A stretch of 35,641 bases of DNA from an uncultured Bacteroidota bacterium (lineage in GTDB: Bacteria > Bacteroidota > Bacteroidia > Flavobacteriales_D > Sanyastnellaceae), in the NCBI GenBank assembly GCA_903932685.1, contig CAIZGX010000027.1, forward strand, positions 1 through 35,641, given 5' to 3'. Positions 20,356 through 27,963 of the stretch are shown here, piece after piece. Each line of letters opens with the position of its first letter. Position 1 is the stretch's first letter. The position numbers and the translations under genes are program-made. Below the pieces are notes generated by a model. The model was not told where the DNA came from and did no database searches. It saw nothing but the letters and a program-made list of their open reading frames with translations.

Positions 20356-21507
20356 ATGAAACACATTCTCGCCTTCCTCTTTATCCTTGGATCTCTTGTA
20401 AGTTCTGCTCAATGCATTGATGCCACACTCATTAACCTAAACGTGATGTGCCCTGCAATCTGGGCCCCCGTATGCGGATGTGATGGTAACACCTATAGCA
20501 ACACCTGCGAGGCAACGAATTATGGAGGGGTCACTTCTTGGACCGACGGAGAGTGCACCGGACTGACTTGCCTTCCAATTCCAACTGGAGTTGATTTTGG
20601 AATGTGCGACATGGCTTTGGGAATTGCTATGACCGATAGTGGTTGTGTTTCTCTTAGCGGTTGCGGATACATCGGTTCAGATGGAATCGATTACTCGCTC
20701 GGATTCTTCACTTCATCTTATGCATGTAACGCTTCTTGTTTGGAAGACACAACTGTCTTTATTGAATGTATCGACTCGACTCTTATTGATTTGAATGCAA
20801 TTTGCCCGACCGTATTTTTACCTGTTTGCGGATGTAACAACATCACTTATGTCAATGCTTGTGAAGCTGTAAATTACGGTGGAGTTCTAACATACACAGA
20901 TGGCGCGTGCATTGAACAAGCCCCACTTTGTAGCAATGTCAGTGGGCTAGACTTCGGCCTTTGTCAGATGTTTCTTGGCTTCGCCTCGAATGGCACTTCT
21001 TGCTCAGGTTACAGCGGATGTGGATACATTGCCGGCAACATCGACTACTCCACTTCCTTTTACACAACGCTCGAAGAATGCCTAAGCAATTGTGCGTCTG
21101 CTTCAAACTGCGTCGACTCTACCCTAATTAACAATGCAATTGATTGTATTGCGATTTACGATCCGGTTTGTGGTTGTGATGGAATCACTTATGGAAATTC
21201 TTGTGTTGCGATCTATTACCACGGAATAATGAACTACACCTCGGGTGAATGCGGAGTTGGTGTGAATGAATTAATGGAACAAATTGAAATCTTCCCGAAT
21301 CCAACAAACGGTTTTATTCAAATCAATGCAGATTTAGGTGGAAGAAAAGAGCTGACTGTGATGACAATTTCAGGGCAAACCGTTTTGAAAGATTCCTTCC
21401 TTAATAAAAAGAAAACACTTGATTTATCAAGCCTTCCACCAGGAATGTACTTGGTTAAAATAACAAGCAAAGACGGAAACGTAACGCAAAGAATTATAAA
21501 AGAGTAA
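20356..21507 (+). CDS. Secreted triple Kazal protein with two other Cys-rich domains and a T9SS sorting domain
   Basis: The ATG at 20356 gives a signal peptide (MKHILAFLFILGSLVSSAQ) and 383 residues. Three Kazal-type inhibitor domains lie at about 20-67, 138-185 and 252-299, each with PVCGC-(D/N)-x-x-TY and a closing DG(E/A)C or SGEC. Between them are two copies of another six-cysteine domain (72-128 and 192-246), with cysteine spacings 11,12,5,20,3 and 10,12,5,19,3, a DFGxC start and an SGCGY core, loosely Kunitz-like. Residues 306-383 are a type A sorting domain (EIFPNPTNGFIQI, LPPGMYLVKI). It is probably a surface or released protease inhibitor. Confidence 0.88.
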   Translation: MKHILAFLFILGSLVSSAQCIDATLINLNVMCPAIWAPVCGCDGNTYSNTCEATNYGGVTSWTDGECTGLTCLPIPTGVDFGMCDMALGIAMTDSGCVSLSGCGYIGSDGIDYSLGFFTSSYACNASCLEDTTVFIECIDSTLIDLNAICPTVFLPVCGCNNITYVNACEAVNYGGVLTYTDGACIEQAPLCSNVSGLDFGLCQMFLGFASNGTSCSGYSGCGYIAGNIDYSTSFYTTLEECLSNCASASNCVDSTLINNAIDCIAIYDPVCGCDGITYGNSCVAIYYHGIMNYTSGECGVGVNELMEQIEIFPNPTNGFIQINADLGGRKELTVMTISGQTVLKDSFLNKKKTLDLSSLPPGMYLVKITSKDGNVTQRIIKE

Positions 21508-22129
21508 TCTTGTTTCTTCCCATTTGAATTTTTCCTTTTCGCTCCATTTGCTTCAGCAAGCGAGAGATAACTTCGCGAGAAGAATTCAATTGATTGGCTA
21601 ATTCTTGGTGGGTTGTTTTCAATTCACTTCCTTCCTTCTCTGACTTCTGCTTCAGCAAATGCGACAAGCGATCGTCAAGATTGTGAAAGGCAATGCTATC
21701 AATGGTATTAAGCAATTCTTCGAATCTCTTTTGATAGGTTTTCAGAATAAACGATTTGAAGGACGGATACTTGGTTGTCCATTCGTCAATAATCTGAATG
21801 GGCAAAAGCAGCAGTTCCGAATCCTCTTCCGCTACAGCACGAACATTGCTCACTGCATTTCCGCTGCAACAGGTAAGCGACATGGCACAGGTCTCGCCTG
21901 GACGAATGTAATAGAGCAACAACTCATGCCCTTCTTCATCTTCACGAAGAATACGTAATTGTCCTTTCAACAATAATGGCATGTACACAATGGGATCTCC
22001 AATGTCTACCATCCAATCATCGGCGCGCAGTTTTTTCAACTTACCTATTTCCAAAATTGCTTCTACAGTTTCACGTTCATAGATATCGGGAAACACTTGT
22101 TGGAACTCGGCTACAGAAAGATTCGACAT
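21494..22129 (-). CDS. Crp/Fnr-family transcription regulator
   Basis: This 211-residue regulator has an N-terminal cyclic-nucleotide-binding-like beta roll (about 30-125) and a C-terminal winged helix (THQELANQLNSSREVISRLLKQMERKGKI). It lacks the full cAMP-binding signature. Cys81, Cys87 and Cys88 sit in ETCAMSLTCCSG, exactly in the loop where effectors are usually bound, so redox or metal sensing is possible. Its end overlaps the Kazal gene end by 14 bases (convergent). It is divergent from paaB, and an inverted repeat lies over its own -7 box. Confidence 0.9.
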   Translation of the reverse strand: MSNLSVAEFQQVFPDIYERETVEAILEIGKLKKLRADDWMVDIGDPIVYMPLLLKGQLRILREDEEGHELLLYYIRPGETCAMSLTCCSGNAVSNVRAVAEEDSELLLLPIQIIDEWTTKYPSFKSFILKTYQKRFEELLNTIDSIAFHNLDDRLSHLLKQKSEKEGSELKTTHQELANQLNSSREVISRLLKQMERKGKIQMGRNKITLL

Positions 22130-22152
22130 AGGATTGTTGTAATGATTTTCCT

Positions 22153-22173
22153 CACAAATATAGAATTATTGTG
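22153..22173. promoter_or_regulatory. Inverted repeat operator candidate over the crp-like promoter
   Basis: CACAA at 22153-22157 and TTGTG at 22169-22173 are inverted with 11 bases between. On the minus strand TATATTTG (22155-22162), an exact TAnnTTTG -7 box for the regulator gene, lies inside it. The overlap would fit autorepression and possibly control of paaB on the other side. No matching -33 was found for this box. Confidence 0.4.
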
Positions 22174-22229
22174 GAAACTGATTTTTGTACACGCGAATCG
22201 GATTAAATTCGTGACAAGATTTAGAAATT

Positions 22230-22517
22230 ATGAGTACGTCGAACTGGCCCCTTTGGGAAATATTCATCCGCAGCAAAAGTGGATTGTCGCATAAACACGT
22301 TGGAAGTTTGCATGCTACCGATGCTAAAATGGCTATTGAAAATGCAAGAGACGTATATACTCGTCGCATGGAAGGTGTGAGCATCTGGGTGGTTCCAAGC
22401 ACTGCCATTACGGCCTCTGCTCCGGCAGACAAAGACGCTCTTTTCGATCCTGCGAACGACAAGGTTTATCGTCATCCAACATTTTACGACATTCCTGACG
22501 AAATCGGACACATGTAA
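22230..22517 (+). CDS. paaB: PaaB, phenylacetyl-CoA epoxidase subunit
   Basis: This 95-residue protein matches the small PaaB family in length and sequence: WPLWEIFIRSKSGLSHKHVGSLHA near the start, then MAIENARDVYTRR and EGVSIWVVPS, ending with HPTFYDIPDEIGHM. In the known complex PaaB bridges the PaaA-PaaC heterodimers of the multicomponent monooxygenase that epoxidises phenylacetyl-CoA. paaC begins two bases after its stop. The normal catalytic partner PaaA is not upstream; that side is the divergent regulator gene. Confidence 0.93.
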   Translation: MSTSNWPLWEIFIRSKSGLSHKHVGSLHATDAKMAIENARDVYTRRMEGVSIWVVPSTAITASAPADKDALFDPANDKVYRHPTFYDIPDEIGHM

Positions 22518-22519
22518 TC

Positions 22520-23269
22520 ATGAAGAAAGAAGAAGCATTAGCGCTGCATTTAGCAGACAACAATCTTATACTCGGACAACGCCTAGCTGAATGGTGCGGA
22601 CACGGACCTGTGTTGGAGGAAGACATTGCGTTAAGCAACATGGCGCTGGATTACATTGGACAAGCTACCCTCCTATTCAAGCACGTTGCTGAAACCAGCG
22701 GCGATGCGAAGACAGAAGACGATTGGGCATTCCTTCGCGATGCTTGGGATTACAAAAATTTCTTGGCGTTGGAACTTCCAAACGGAGACTACGCCCTTAC
22801 CATTGCCCGTCAGTATTTGTATTCGGAATGGTACAACTTGTATTTGACTGAACTTTCAAAATCGAGCAACACCTTCCTTCAAGAATTCGCATTGAAGTCT
22901 GTAAAAGAAGTTCGTTACCACTTGCAACACGGCCGCGACTGGGTTTTGCGCATGGGCGACGGAACGGAAGAAAGTCATGCCCGCATTCAAAAAGCGGTAA
23001 ACGACATTTGGAGTTACACCGGCGAATGGTTTATTCCAAATACAAACGACACCGATCTTTCTGCAACGGGCATTTGTCCCAACGTGGAAAGCCTTCATCA
23101 AACCTGGATGGAAAATGTTCAAGCGACTTTGAATGAAGCTACTCTGCAAATGCCTGTTTCGGGTTGGATGCACAAAGGCGGTCGCGAAGGAAAGCACACC
23201 GAACATCTAGGACATCTTTTGAGCGAAATGCAATTTCTTCAAAGAACTTACCCGAATTCAAAGTGGTAA
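22520..23269 (+). CDS. paaC: PaaC, structural subunit of phenylacetyl-CoA epoxidase
   Basis: This 249-residue helical protein has the PaaC features LADNNLILGQRLAEWCGHGP, DIALSNMALDYIGQA and KEVRYHLQHGRDWVLRMGDGTEES. PaaC has a ferritin-like fold that lacks the di-iron site and supports catalytic PaaA. It is closely packed between paaB and paaD, a single operon. The length agrees with the family. Confidence 0.93.
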   Translation: MKKEEALALHLADNNLILGQRLAEWCGHGPVLEEDIALSNMALDYIGQATLLFKHVAETSGDAKTEDDWAFLRDAWDYKNFLALELPNGDYALTIARQYLYSEWYNLYLTELSKSSNTFLQEFALKSVKEVRYHLQHGRDWVLRMGDGTEESHARIQKAVNDIWSYTGEWFIPNTNDTDLSATGICPNVESLHQTWMENVQATLNEATLQMPVSGWMHKGGREGKHTEHLGHLLSEMQFLQRTYPNSKW

Positions 23270-23270
23270 G

Positions 23271-23759
23271 ATGAATTACACGATTCAAGAAATTTGGGAA
23301 TTCCTGAAAGAAGTTGAAGACCCAGAGATTCCCGTCTTGAATGTGGTTGAAATGGGCATTGTTCGCGATGTTCAGCTTGAAGACAACAAAGTTATTGTGT
23401 TTATTACACCAACCTATTCGGGTTGTCCTGCCATGCATGCCATAGAGCAAGACGTTCGTGAAATGTTGGTGGAAATGCATGTTGCAGATTTCGATGTGAA
23501 GACGATTCTTTCTCCGGCGTGGACCACTGATTGGATGACGGAAGAAGCTCGTGTTAAGTTGGAAGAGTATGGCATTGCGCCACCGCAAAAGGGCAGCGCA
23601 GATAAAAATCTTCTTATGGGTAAACTGCGCGACGTGCGCTGCCCGCGTTGCAAGTCTTCGAACACTTCCTTGGTCTCTCAATTCGGAAGCACCGCATGCA
23701 AATCGCTCTACAAATGCGAAGACTGCAAAGAGCCATTTGATTATTTTAAATGCATCTGA
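23271..23759 (+). CDS. paaD: PaaD, epoxidase assembly protein
   Basis: This 162-residue protein has an N-terminal MIP18/SufT-like domain (DPEIPVLNVVEMGIVRDV, then TPTYSGCPAM with Cys52) and a C-terminal zinc-ribbon-like region with Cys124-x2-Cys127, Cys143 and Cys149-x2-Cys152. PaaD is thought to help assemble or maturate metal sites of the Paa complex. It starts one base after the paaC stop. A microhairpin array begins three bases after its own stop. Confidence 0.93.
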   Translation: MNYTIQEIWEFLKEVEDPEIPVLNVVEMGIVRDVQLEDNKVIVFITPTYSGCPAMHAIEQDVREMLVEMHVADFDVKTILSPAWTTDWMTEEARVKLEEYGIAPPQKGSADKNLLMGKLRDVRCPRCKSSNTSLVSQFGSTACKSLYKCEDCKEPFDYFKCI

Positions 23760-23761
23760 TC

Positions 23762-23880
23762 GACGAAGTCGAAGATTCTGACGAAAGGTGCTATGCAAGG
23801 TCCTTCGGAAGGTCCGCCGCGCGGTAGGTGTTATGCAAGATCCTTCGGAAAGTCCGCTGCGCGGAAGGTACTTCGCAAGT
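23762..23880. repeat. Microhairpin array, AAGGT-separator family, with a 40-bp tandem duplication
   Basis: After a lone GAC-gaa-GTC (23762-23770), seven hairpins follow with five-base separators AAGGT or near variants: GC-tat-GC, CC-ttc-GG, CCGC-cgc-GCGG, GT-tat-GC (wobble), CC-ttc-GG, CCGC-tgc-GCGG, AC-ttc-GC (degenerate). The block 23790-23829 is repeated at 23830-23869 with about five base changes. It lies between the 3' ends of convergent paaD and the symporter gene and codes the symporter C-terminus. Confidence 0.88.
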
Positions 23881-25324
23881 AAAGTAAGCCGAACGTTATA
23901 GCACCATTCACAATAAGATTCTCCGCTCCCATTTCGTAGCCGAAGAACCACGCCTTACTATTCAAGGCAAGCAAATAAGTCAGCACCGGAGAGAGCAAAC
24001 AAATTACCACCACATTCCATTTGCTGCCTATCAATACGCGTTGCGTAAGTATGCCGAAAGCGAACAAGCCAAGCAAGGGTCCGTAGGTGTATCCGGCTAA
24101 ATCCATGAGCAAATCAACAATCGTCTTTTCATTCAACCAACGGAAATACAAGACAATGAAAAAGAACAAAACCGTAAACGCCAAATGCACGCGCTTGCGA
24201 ATCTTCGCTTTCTCTTCTTCACTTTTATCCATCTTCGAAAAGCGAAGCAAGTCAATGCAGAACGAAGACGTTAATGCCGTAATAGCCCCGTCGGCCGATG
24301 GAAACAGTGCACTCACCAATCCCACAATAAACAACAGCCCCATAATCGGAGGCATGTGCTGCATGACCATGTTAGGAAAAATAAAATCGCCCACGTATGC
24401 TTTTTCCAACTGAAACTGCTGCATGTAAACGAAGAGCAACGCACCTAAAAACAAGAACATTCCAACTACAATTACCATAACCGCACTGAACGAAATCATG
24501 TTGCGCTGCGAGTCTTTTAAATTCGAAACACTGATGTTCTTCTGCATCATTTCCTGATCCAATCCGGTCATGGCAATCGTAATGAATGCCCCGCCCAAAA
24601 ACTGTTTCAAGAAATACTTCTTATGCAAAACGTCGCCGTTAAACACATAGGCCAAATCTAATCCGCTTGTCGCCTTCGTGCTAGAAATGGCTTGCCACGC
24701 GGCATCCCATCCACCGAGCTGATTCAAAATATAAATCACACAACCCACCAAGGCCGACAACATAAAAAATGTTTGAAGGGTGTCTGTCCAGACAATCGTC
24801 TTCACCCCACCGTTGTAGGTATAAGCCAAAATCATGAGCAGTGTAATTCCGGCAGTCACCGCGAAAGGAATTCCCAGCGCATCCATAATTAAAAACTGTA
24901 TGACGTTCACCACCAAGAACAAGCGCAGCGAGGCGCCTACGGTTCTTGATAAAATAAAAAACAAGGCGCCGAGCTCATAGGCCGGAGATCCAAAGCGTTG
25001 CTCCAAATACGAGTAGATGGAAGTTAAGTTCAATTTGTAATAGAGCGGCAGCAGAACAAATGCCACAACAAAAAAACCAGCAAAAAAACCGAGTGCCATC
25101 ATGAAATACTGCATACCCACCACGCTCACCGTTCCTGGCACTGAAACAAATGTCACTCCTGAAAGAGATGTGCCAATCATTCCGAACGCAACCAATATCC
25201 AAGAAGCACTTTTATTTGCCTTGAAAAACGAGGCGTTATCTGCTTTTTTAGATGTCACTACAGCCACCGCAAAAAGAGCAATGAAGTACACAATAAGAAC
25301 ACAAGCTATTACAAGAGGAGACAT
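23831..25324 (-). CDS. Sodium:solute symporter family transporter
   Basis: The ATG at 25324 is preferred over an upstream TTG and gives 497 residues with about 13 membrane segments. Family features include FGMIGTSLSGVTFVSVPG near the start, YLEQRFGSPAYELGALFFILSRT, and TYNGGVKTIVWTDTLQTFFM, the SSS signature region. The substrate is unknown. The last 15 or so residues (RSTFRAADFPKDLA) and the stop lie in the AAGGT microhairpin array, so the C-terminal end is probably not ancestral. Its start is 90 bases from the divergent recR start. Confidence 0.88.
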   Translation of the reverse strand: MSPLVIACVLIVYFIALFAVAVVTSKKADNASFFKANKSASWILVAFGMIGTSLSGVTFVSVPGTVSVVGMQYFMMALGFFAGFFVVAFVLLPLYYKLNLTSIYSYLEQRFGSPAYELGALFFILSRTVGASLRLFLVVNVIQFLIMDALGIPFAVTAGITLLMILAYTYNGGVKTIVWTDTLQTFFMLSALVGCVIYILNQLGGWDAAWQAISSTKATSGLDLAYVFNGDVLHKKYFLKQFLGGAFITIAMTGLDQEMMQKNISVSNLKDSQRNMISFSAVMVIVVGMFLFLGALLFVYMQQFQLEKAYVGDFIFPNMVMQHMPPIMGLLFIVGLVSALFPSADGAITALTSSFCIDLLRFSKMDKSEEEKAKIRKRVHLAFTVLFFFIVLYFRWLNEKTIVDLLMDLAGYTYGPLLGLFAFGILTQRVLIGSKWNVVVICLLSPVLTYLLALNSKAWFFGYEMGAENLIVNGAITFGLLYLRSTFRAADFPKDLA

Positions 25325-25401
25325 GCGCGTTTTTCTTTGCAATTAATCGATTTTTTTGAAAAGTCTTTTTGTTTATTGAAAAGGTTTCGAACAACAGCAT
25401 G

Positions 25402-25409
25402 TAATTTCG
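25402..25409 (+). promoter_or_regulatory. Possible -7 box of recR
   Basis: TAATTTCG lies five bases before the recR ATG; a TTG at 25376-25378 is 23 bases upstream, slightly far. If used, the transcript would be leaderless. Confidence 0.35.
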
Positions 25410-25414
25410 CTGCC

Positions 25415-26029
25415 ATGAGTTCAAGTTCGAAGTGGATAGAAACTGCCGTTGACCAAATGTCTTCTTTGCCTGGCATTGGACGTAAGACCGCGCTTCGTCT
25501 TGTGCTAGATCTTCTGCGCCGTTCGAACGATGAAGTGGAGCGTTTCTCTTCTTCCTTTCAACTCATGAAACAACATGTGCAATTCTGTTCGAATTGCCAC
25601 AACCTTTCAGACGATAAGCTCTGCGGAATTTGTTCCAACGACAGAAGAGACAAACAAACCGTTTGCGTGGTTGCCGACATTCGCGATGTGATGGCGGTGG
25701 AAGGCACTTCGCAGTTTCACGGATTGTATCATGTGCTCGGCGGATTAATCTCTCCTATGGACGGCATTGGTCCTTCGGATTTAACCGTGCAAAGCTTGAT
25801 TGAACGCTGCGAGCGTGAAAGTGTTACTGAAATCATCTTCGCGTTCAACGCAACCATGGAAGGAGAAACCACGGCGTTTTATATTTCTAAAAAACTACAA
25901 GCACTTCCGGTTACCATCACCTCCATTGCACGCGGAATAGCCGTTGGCGCAGAGTTGGAATACACCGATGAGATTACGCTCGGGCGCAGTTTACAGCAAC
26001 GCGTACCCTACGGAAAAGCAAACTCTTGA
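25415..26029 (+). CDS. recR: Recombination protein RecR
   Basis: The ATG at 25415 gives 204 residues, the normal RecR length; the longer frame begins inside the intergenic region. The N-terminal helix-hairpin-helix includes LPGIGRKTALRLVLDLL. The zinc finger has Cys58, Cys61, Cys70 and Cys73. The Toprim domain begins VCVVADIRDVMAVEGTSQF and continues YHVLGGLISPMDGIGP. RecR works with RecO and RecF to load RecA at gaps. The glycosyltransferase gene follows after 17 bases. Confidence 0.97.
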   Translation: MSSSSKWIETAVDQMSSLPGIGRKTALRLVLDLLRRSNDEVERFSSSFQLMKQHVQFCSNCHNLSDDKLCGICSNDRRDKQTVCVVADIRDVMAVEGTSQFHGLYHVLGGLISPMDGIGPSDLTVQSLIERCERESVTEIIFAFNATMEGETTAFYISKKLQALPVTITSIARGIAVGAELEYTDEITLGRSLQQRVPYGKANS

Positions 26030-26046
26030 TATTGTATCTTAGCCAA

Positions 26047-27963
26047 ATGCGTTTAACCGTCATCATTGTCAACTACAACGTCAAGTATTTCCTTGAACAA
26101 TGCCTCGCTTCTGTTCACGCTGCTATGCGTGGAATTGAAGTTGAAGTGATTGTAGTTGACAACAACAGTGTTGACGGTTCGAATGAAATGGTGGAAGAGA
26201 AATTCCCTTGGGTGAATCTCATTGCCAACAAAGACAACACGGGATTTTCGAAAGCCAACAACCAAGGCATGCGCATTGCCAAAGGCGAATACATTTTGTT
26301 GTTGAATCCAGATACCGTTGTGAAGGAAGATACTTTTTCGAAAGTACTGCACTTCATGGATGCACATCCAGAAGCAGGTGGACTGGGCGTTCCCATGGTC
26401 GATGGAAAAGGAATTTTACTTCCGGAATCTAAACGCGGACTTCCCACTCCGGAAACAAGTTTTTATAAGATTTTTGGAATCTCGAAAATATTTCCAAAAA
26501 GCAAAAAATTCAACCGGTATTATTTAGGACATCTCAGCTACGATGAAACATGCGAGATTGAAATTCTCGCTGGAGCGTTTATGTTCATGCGGAAAAAAGC
26601 ACTCGATCAAGTGGGTTTGTTAGACGAAGCGTTCTTCATGTACGGAGAAGACATTGATTTGAGCTGGCGCATTATTCAAGGCGGATGGAACAATTACTAT
26701 TTTCCTGAAACCAGTATTATTCACTACAAAGGAGAGAGCACGAAGAAAGGCAGTTTAAACTACGTCTATGTTTTCTACAACGCCATGATCATTTTTGCGC
26801 GCAAACATTTTTCGGCGTCGCATGCAAAATGGTTTTCATTCTTCATTCAAGTAGCCGTGTGGATGCGTGCTTCTGTTTCCATTGTGTCGCGTGTTGTTAC
26901 GGCAAGCCTGTTGCCACTGGCAGATGCAGCAGTGCTCAGTTTAGGCATTTACACTTTCGCCGATCACTACTCGCAATGGCAATCGAAGAATTTCGACGGC
27001 TCACTCATGTTAATCTCAGCAAGCGTCATAACAGCTTTCACCTTAATTGGAAACTGGTTGAACGGCGCCTACGACAGACCGGTGTTTCCGCAACGTACGC
27101 TAAAGGCTGTTCTTTTGGTTTCAATAATTACGCTTCTTATTTACTCGCTTCTTCCTGAGACCATTCGTTTCTCGCGAATTGTAATTCTTTTAAGTTCTCT
27201 TTTCGCCATTGTTTCGCTTCCCCTTGTGCACGCAGTGTTCAGCAAAATCATTTCTGGAAAATGGAATTGGCAAGGAAATCCGAAGAAGAGAATTTTGCTC
27301 ATTGGTTCGGAGGAAGAAGGAATGCGTGTTCAAACCTTTTTACATCAAATAGACTATCCCATTGCTTCCTTTGAGCAAATGAATTCGGAAAAATCAAGAA
27401 GCCTTTCGCTATTCGAATATGTTCGCATTCACAAAATTCAAGAAGTCATTTTCTGCGCGAAAGATTTAAGCAGCAGTGAAATTATTTCAGAAATGGGCGC
27501 GCTTTCTTCTCTTCAACTTGAATTCAAGATTGCCCCGCCCGAGAGTTTATTCATCATTGGAAGTCAGCATATACAGAGCGCTACAGAAGGTTTCTTTGTA
27601 ACCGTAAACTCCATTTCCAACACGCTTAACAAACGCCAAAAGCGCGCCTTCGATTTAATTAGCTCCTTCTTCACACTCGTTCTTTTTCCATCTATTCTCT
27701 TCACTTCAAAACCGTTAACTGCATTCACAAATGGACTAAAGGTTTTTGTTGGAAAAAAATCGTGGGTGGGTTACGGGAAAGTCAGTGCTGAATTCGCTAG
27801 TCAACTTCCAAAAATAAAATCAGGGATTTTAACTCCGAATAAAAACGCAATGGTTCTAAACGAAGATGGCATCCAACAAATGAACGCCATCTACGCAAAA
27901 GATTATTCTTGGTGGAAGGATTTCAAATCCTTCACTTCACAATTCAAACAGATTGGAAATTAA
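26047..27963 (+). CDS. GT2 glycosyltransferase fused to membrane and degenerate sugar-transferase-like regions
   Basis: The ATG at 26047 starts the GT2 fold directly (MRLTVIIVNYNVKYFLEQ) and gives 638 residues. The GT2 part (about 1-245) has VVDNNSVDGS, NTGFSKANNQG, LLLNPDTV with Asp89, and FMYGEDIDLSWR. Several membrane helices follow (about 255-375). A Rossmann-like region starts RILLIGSEEEGMRVQ. The end, KRQKRAFDLISSFFTLVLFPS then GKKSWVGY and LPKIKSGILTP, resembles the membrane anchor and rim of polyprenyl-phosphate sugar-1-phosphate transferases, without their catalytic Asp-Glu core. It probably acts in surface-polysaccharide synthesis. The end overlaps the convergent gene by four bases. 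Confidence 0.82.
   Translation: MRLTVIIVNYNVKYFLEQCLASVHAAMRGIEVEVIVVDNNSVDGSNEMVEEKFPWVNLIANKDNTGFSKANNQGMRIAKGEYILLLNPDTVVKEDTFSKVLHFMDAHPEAGGLGVPMVDGKGILLPESKRGLPTPETSFYKIFGISKIFPKSKKFNRYYLGHLSYDETCEIEILAGAFMFMRKKALDQVGLLDEAFFMYGEDIDLSWRIIQGGWNNYYFPETSIIHYKGESTKKGSLNYVYVFYNAMIIFARKHFSASHAKWFSFFIQVAVWMRASVSIVSRVVTASLLPLADAAVLSLGIYTFADHYSQWQSKNFDGSLMLISASVITAFTLIGNWLNGAYDRPVFPQRTLKAVLLVSIITLLIYSLLPETIRFSRIVILLSSLFAIVSLPLVHAVFSKIISGKWNWQGNPKKRILLIGSEEEGMRVQTFLHQIDYPIASFEQMNSEKSRSLSLFEYVRIHKIQEVIFCAKDLSSSEIISEMGALSSLQLEFKIAPPESLFIIGSQHIQSATEGFFVTVNSISNTLNKRQKRAFDLISSFFTLVLFPSILFTSKPLTAFTNGLKVFVGKKSWVGYGKVSAEFASQLPKIKSGILTPNKNAMVLNEDGIQQMNAIYAKDYSWWKDFKSFTSQFKQIGN

Noticed and set aside
22130-22229. 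Remnant of paaA before paaB
   Set aside because: Translation of this gap gives no PaaA-like segment, and it holds the divergent promoters.
23139-23951. Minus-strand 270-codon frame
   Set aside because: It is antisense to paaC/paaD, which are clear family members; composition is basic and low in pattern.
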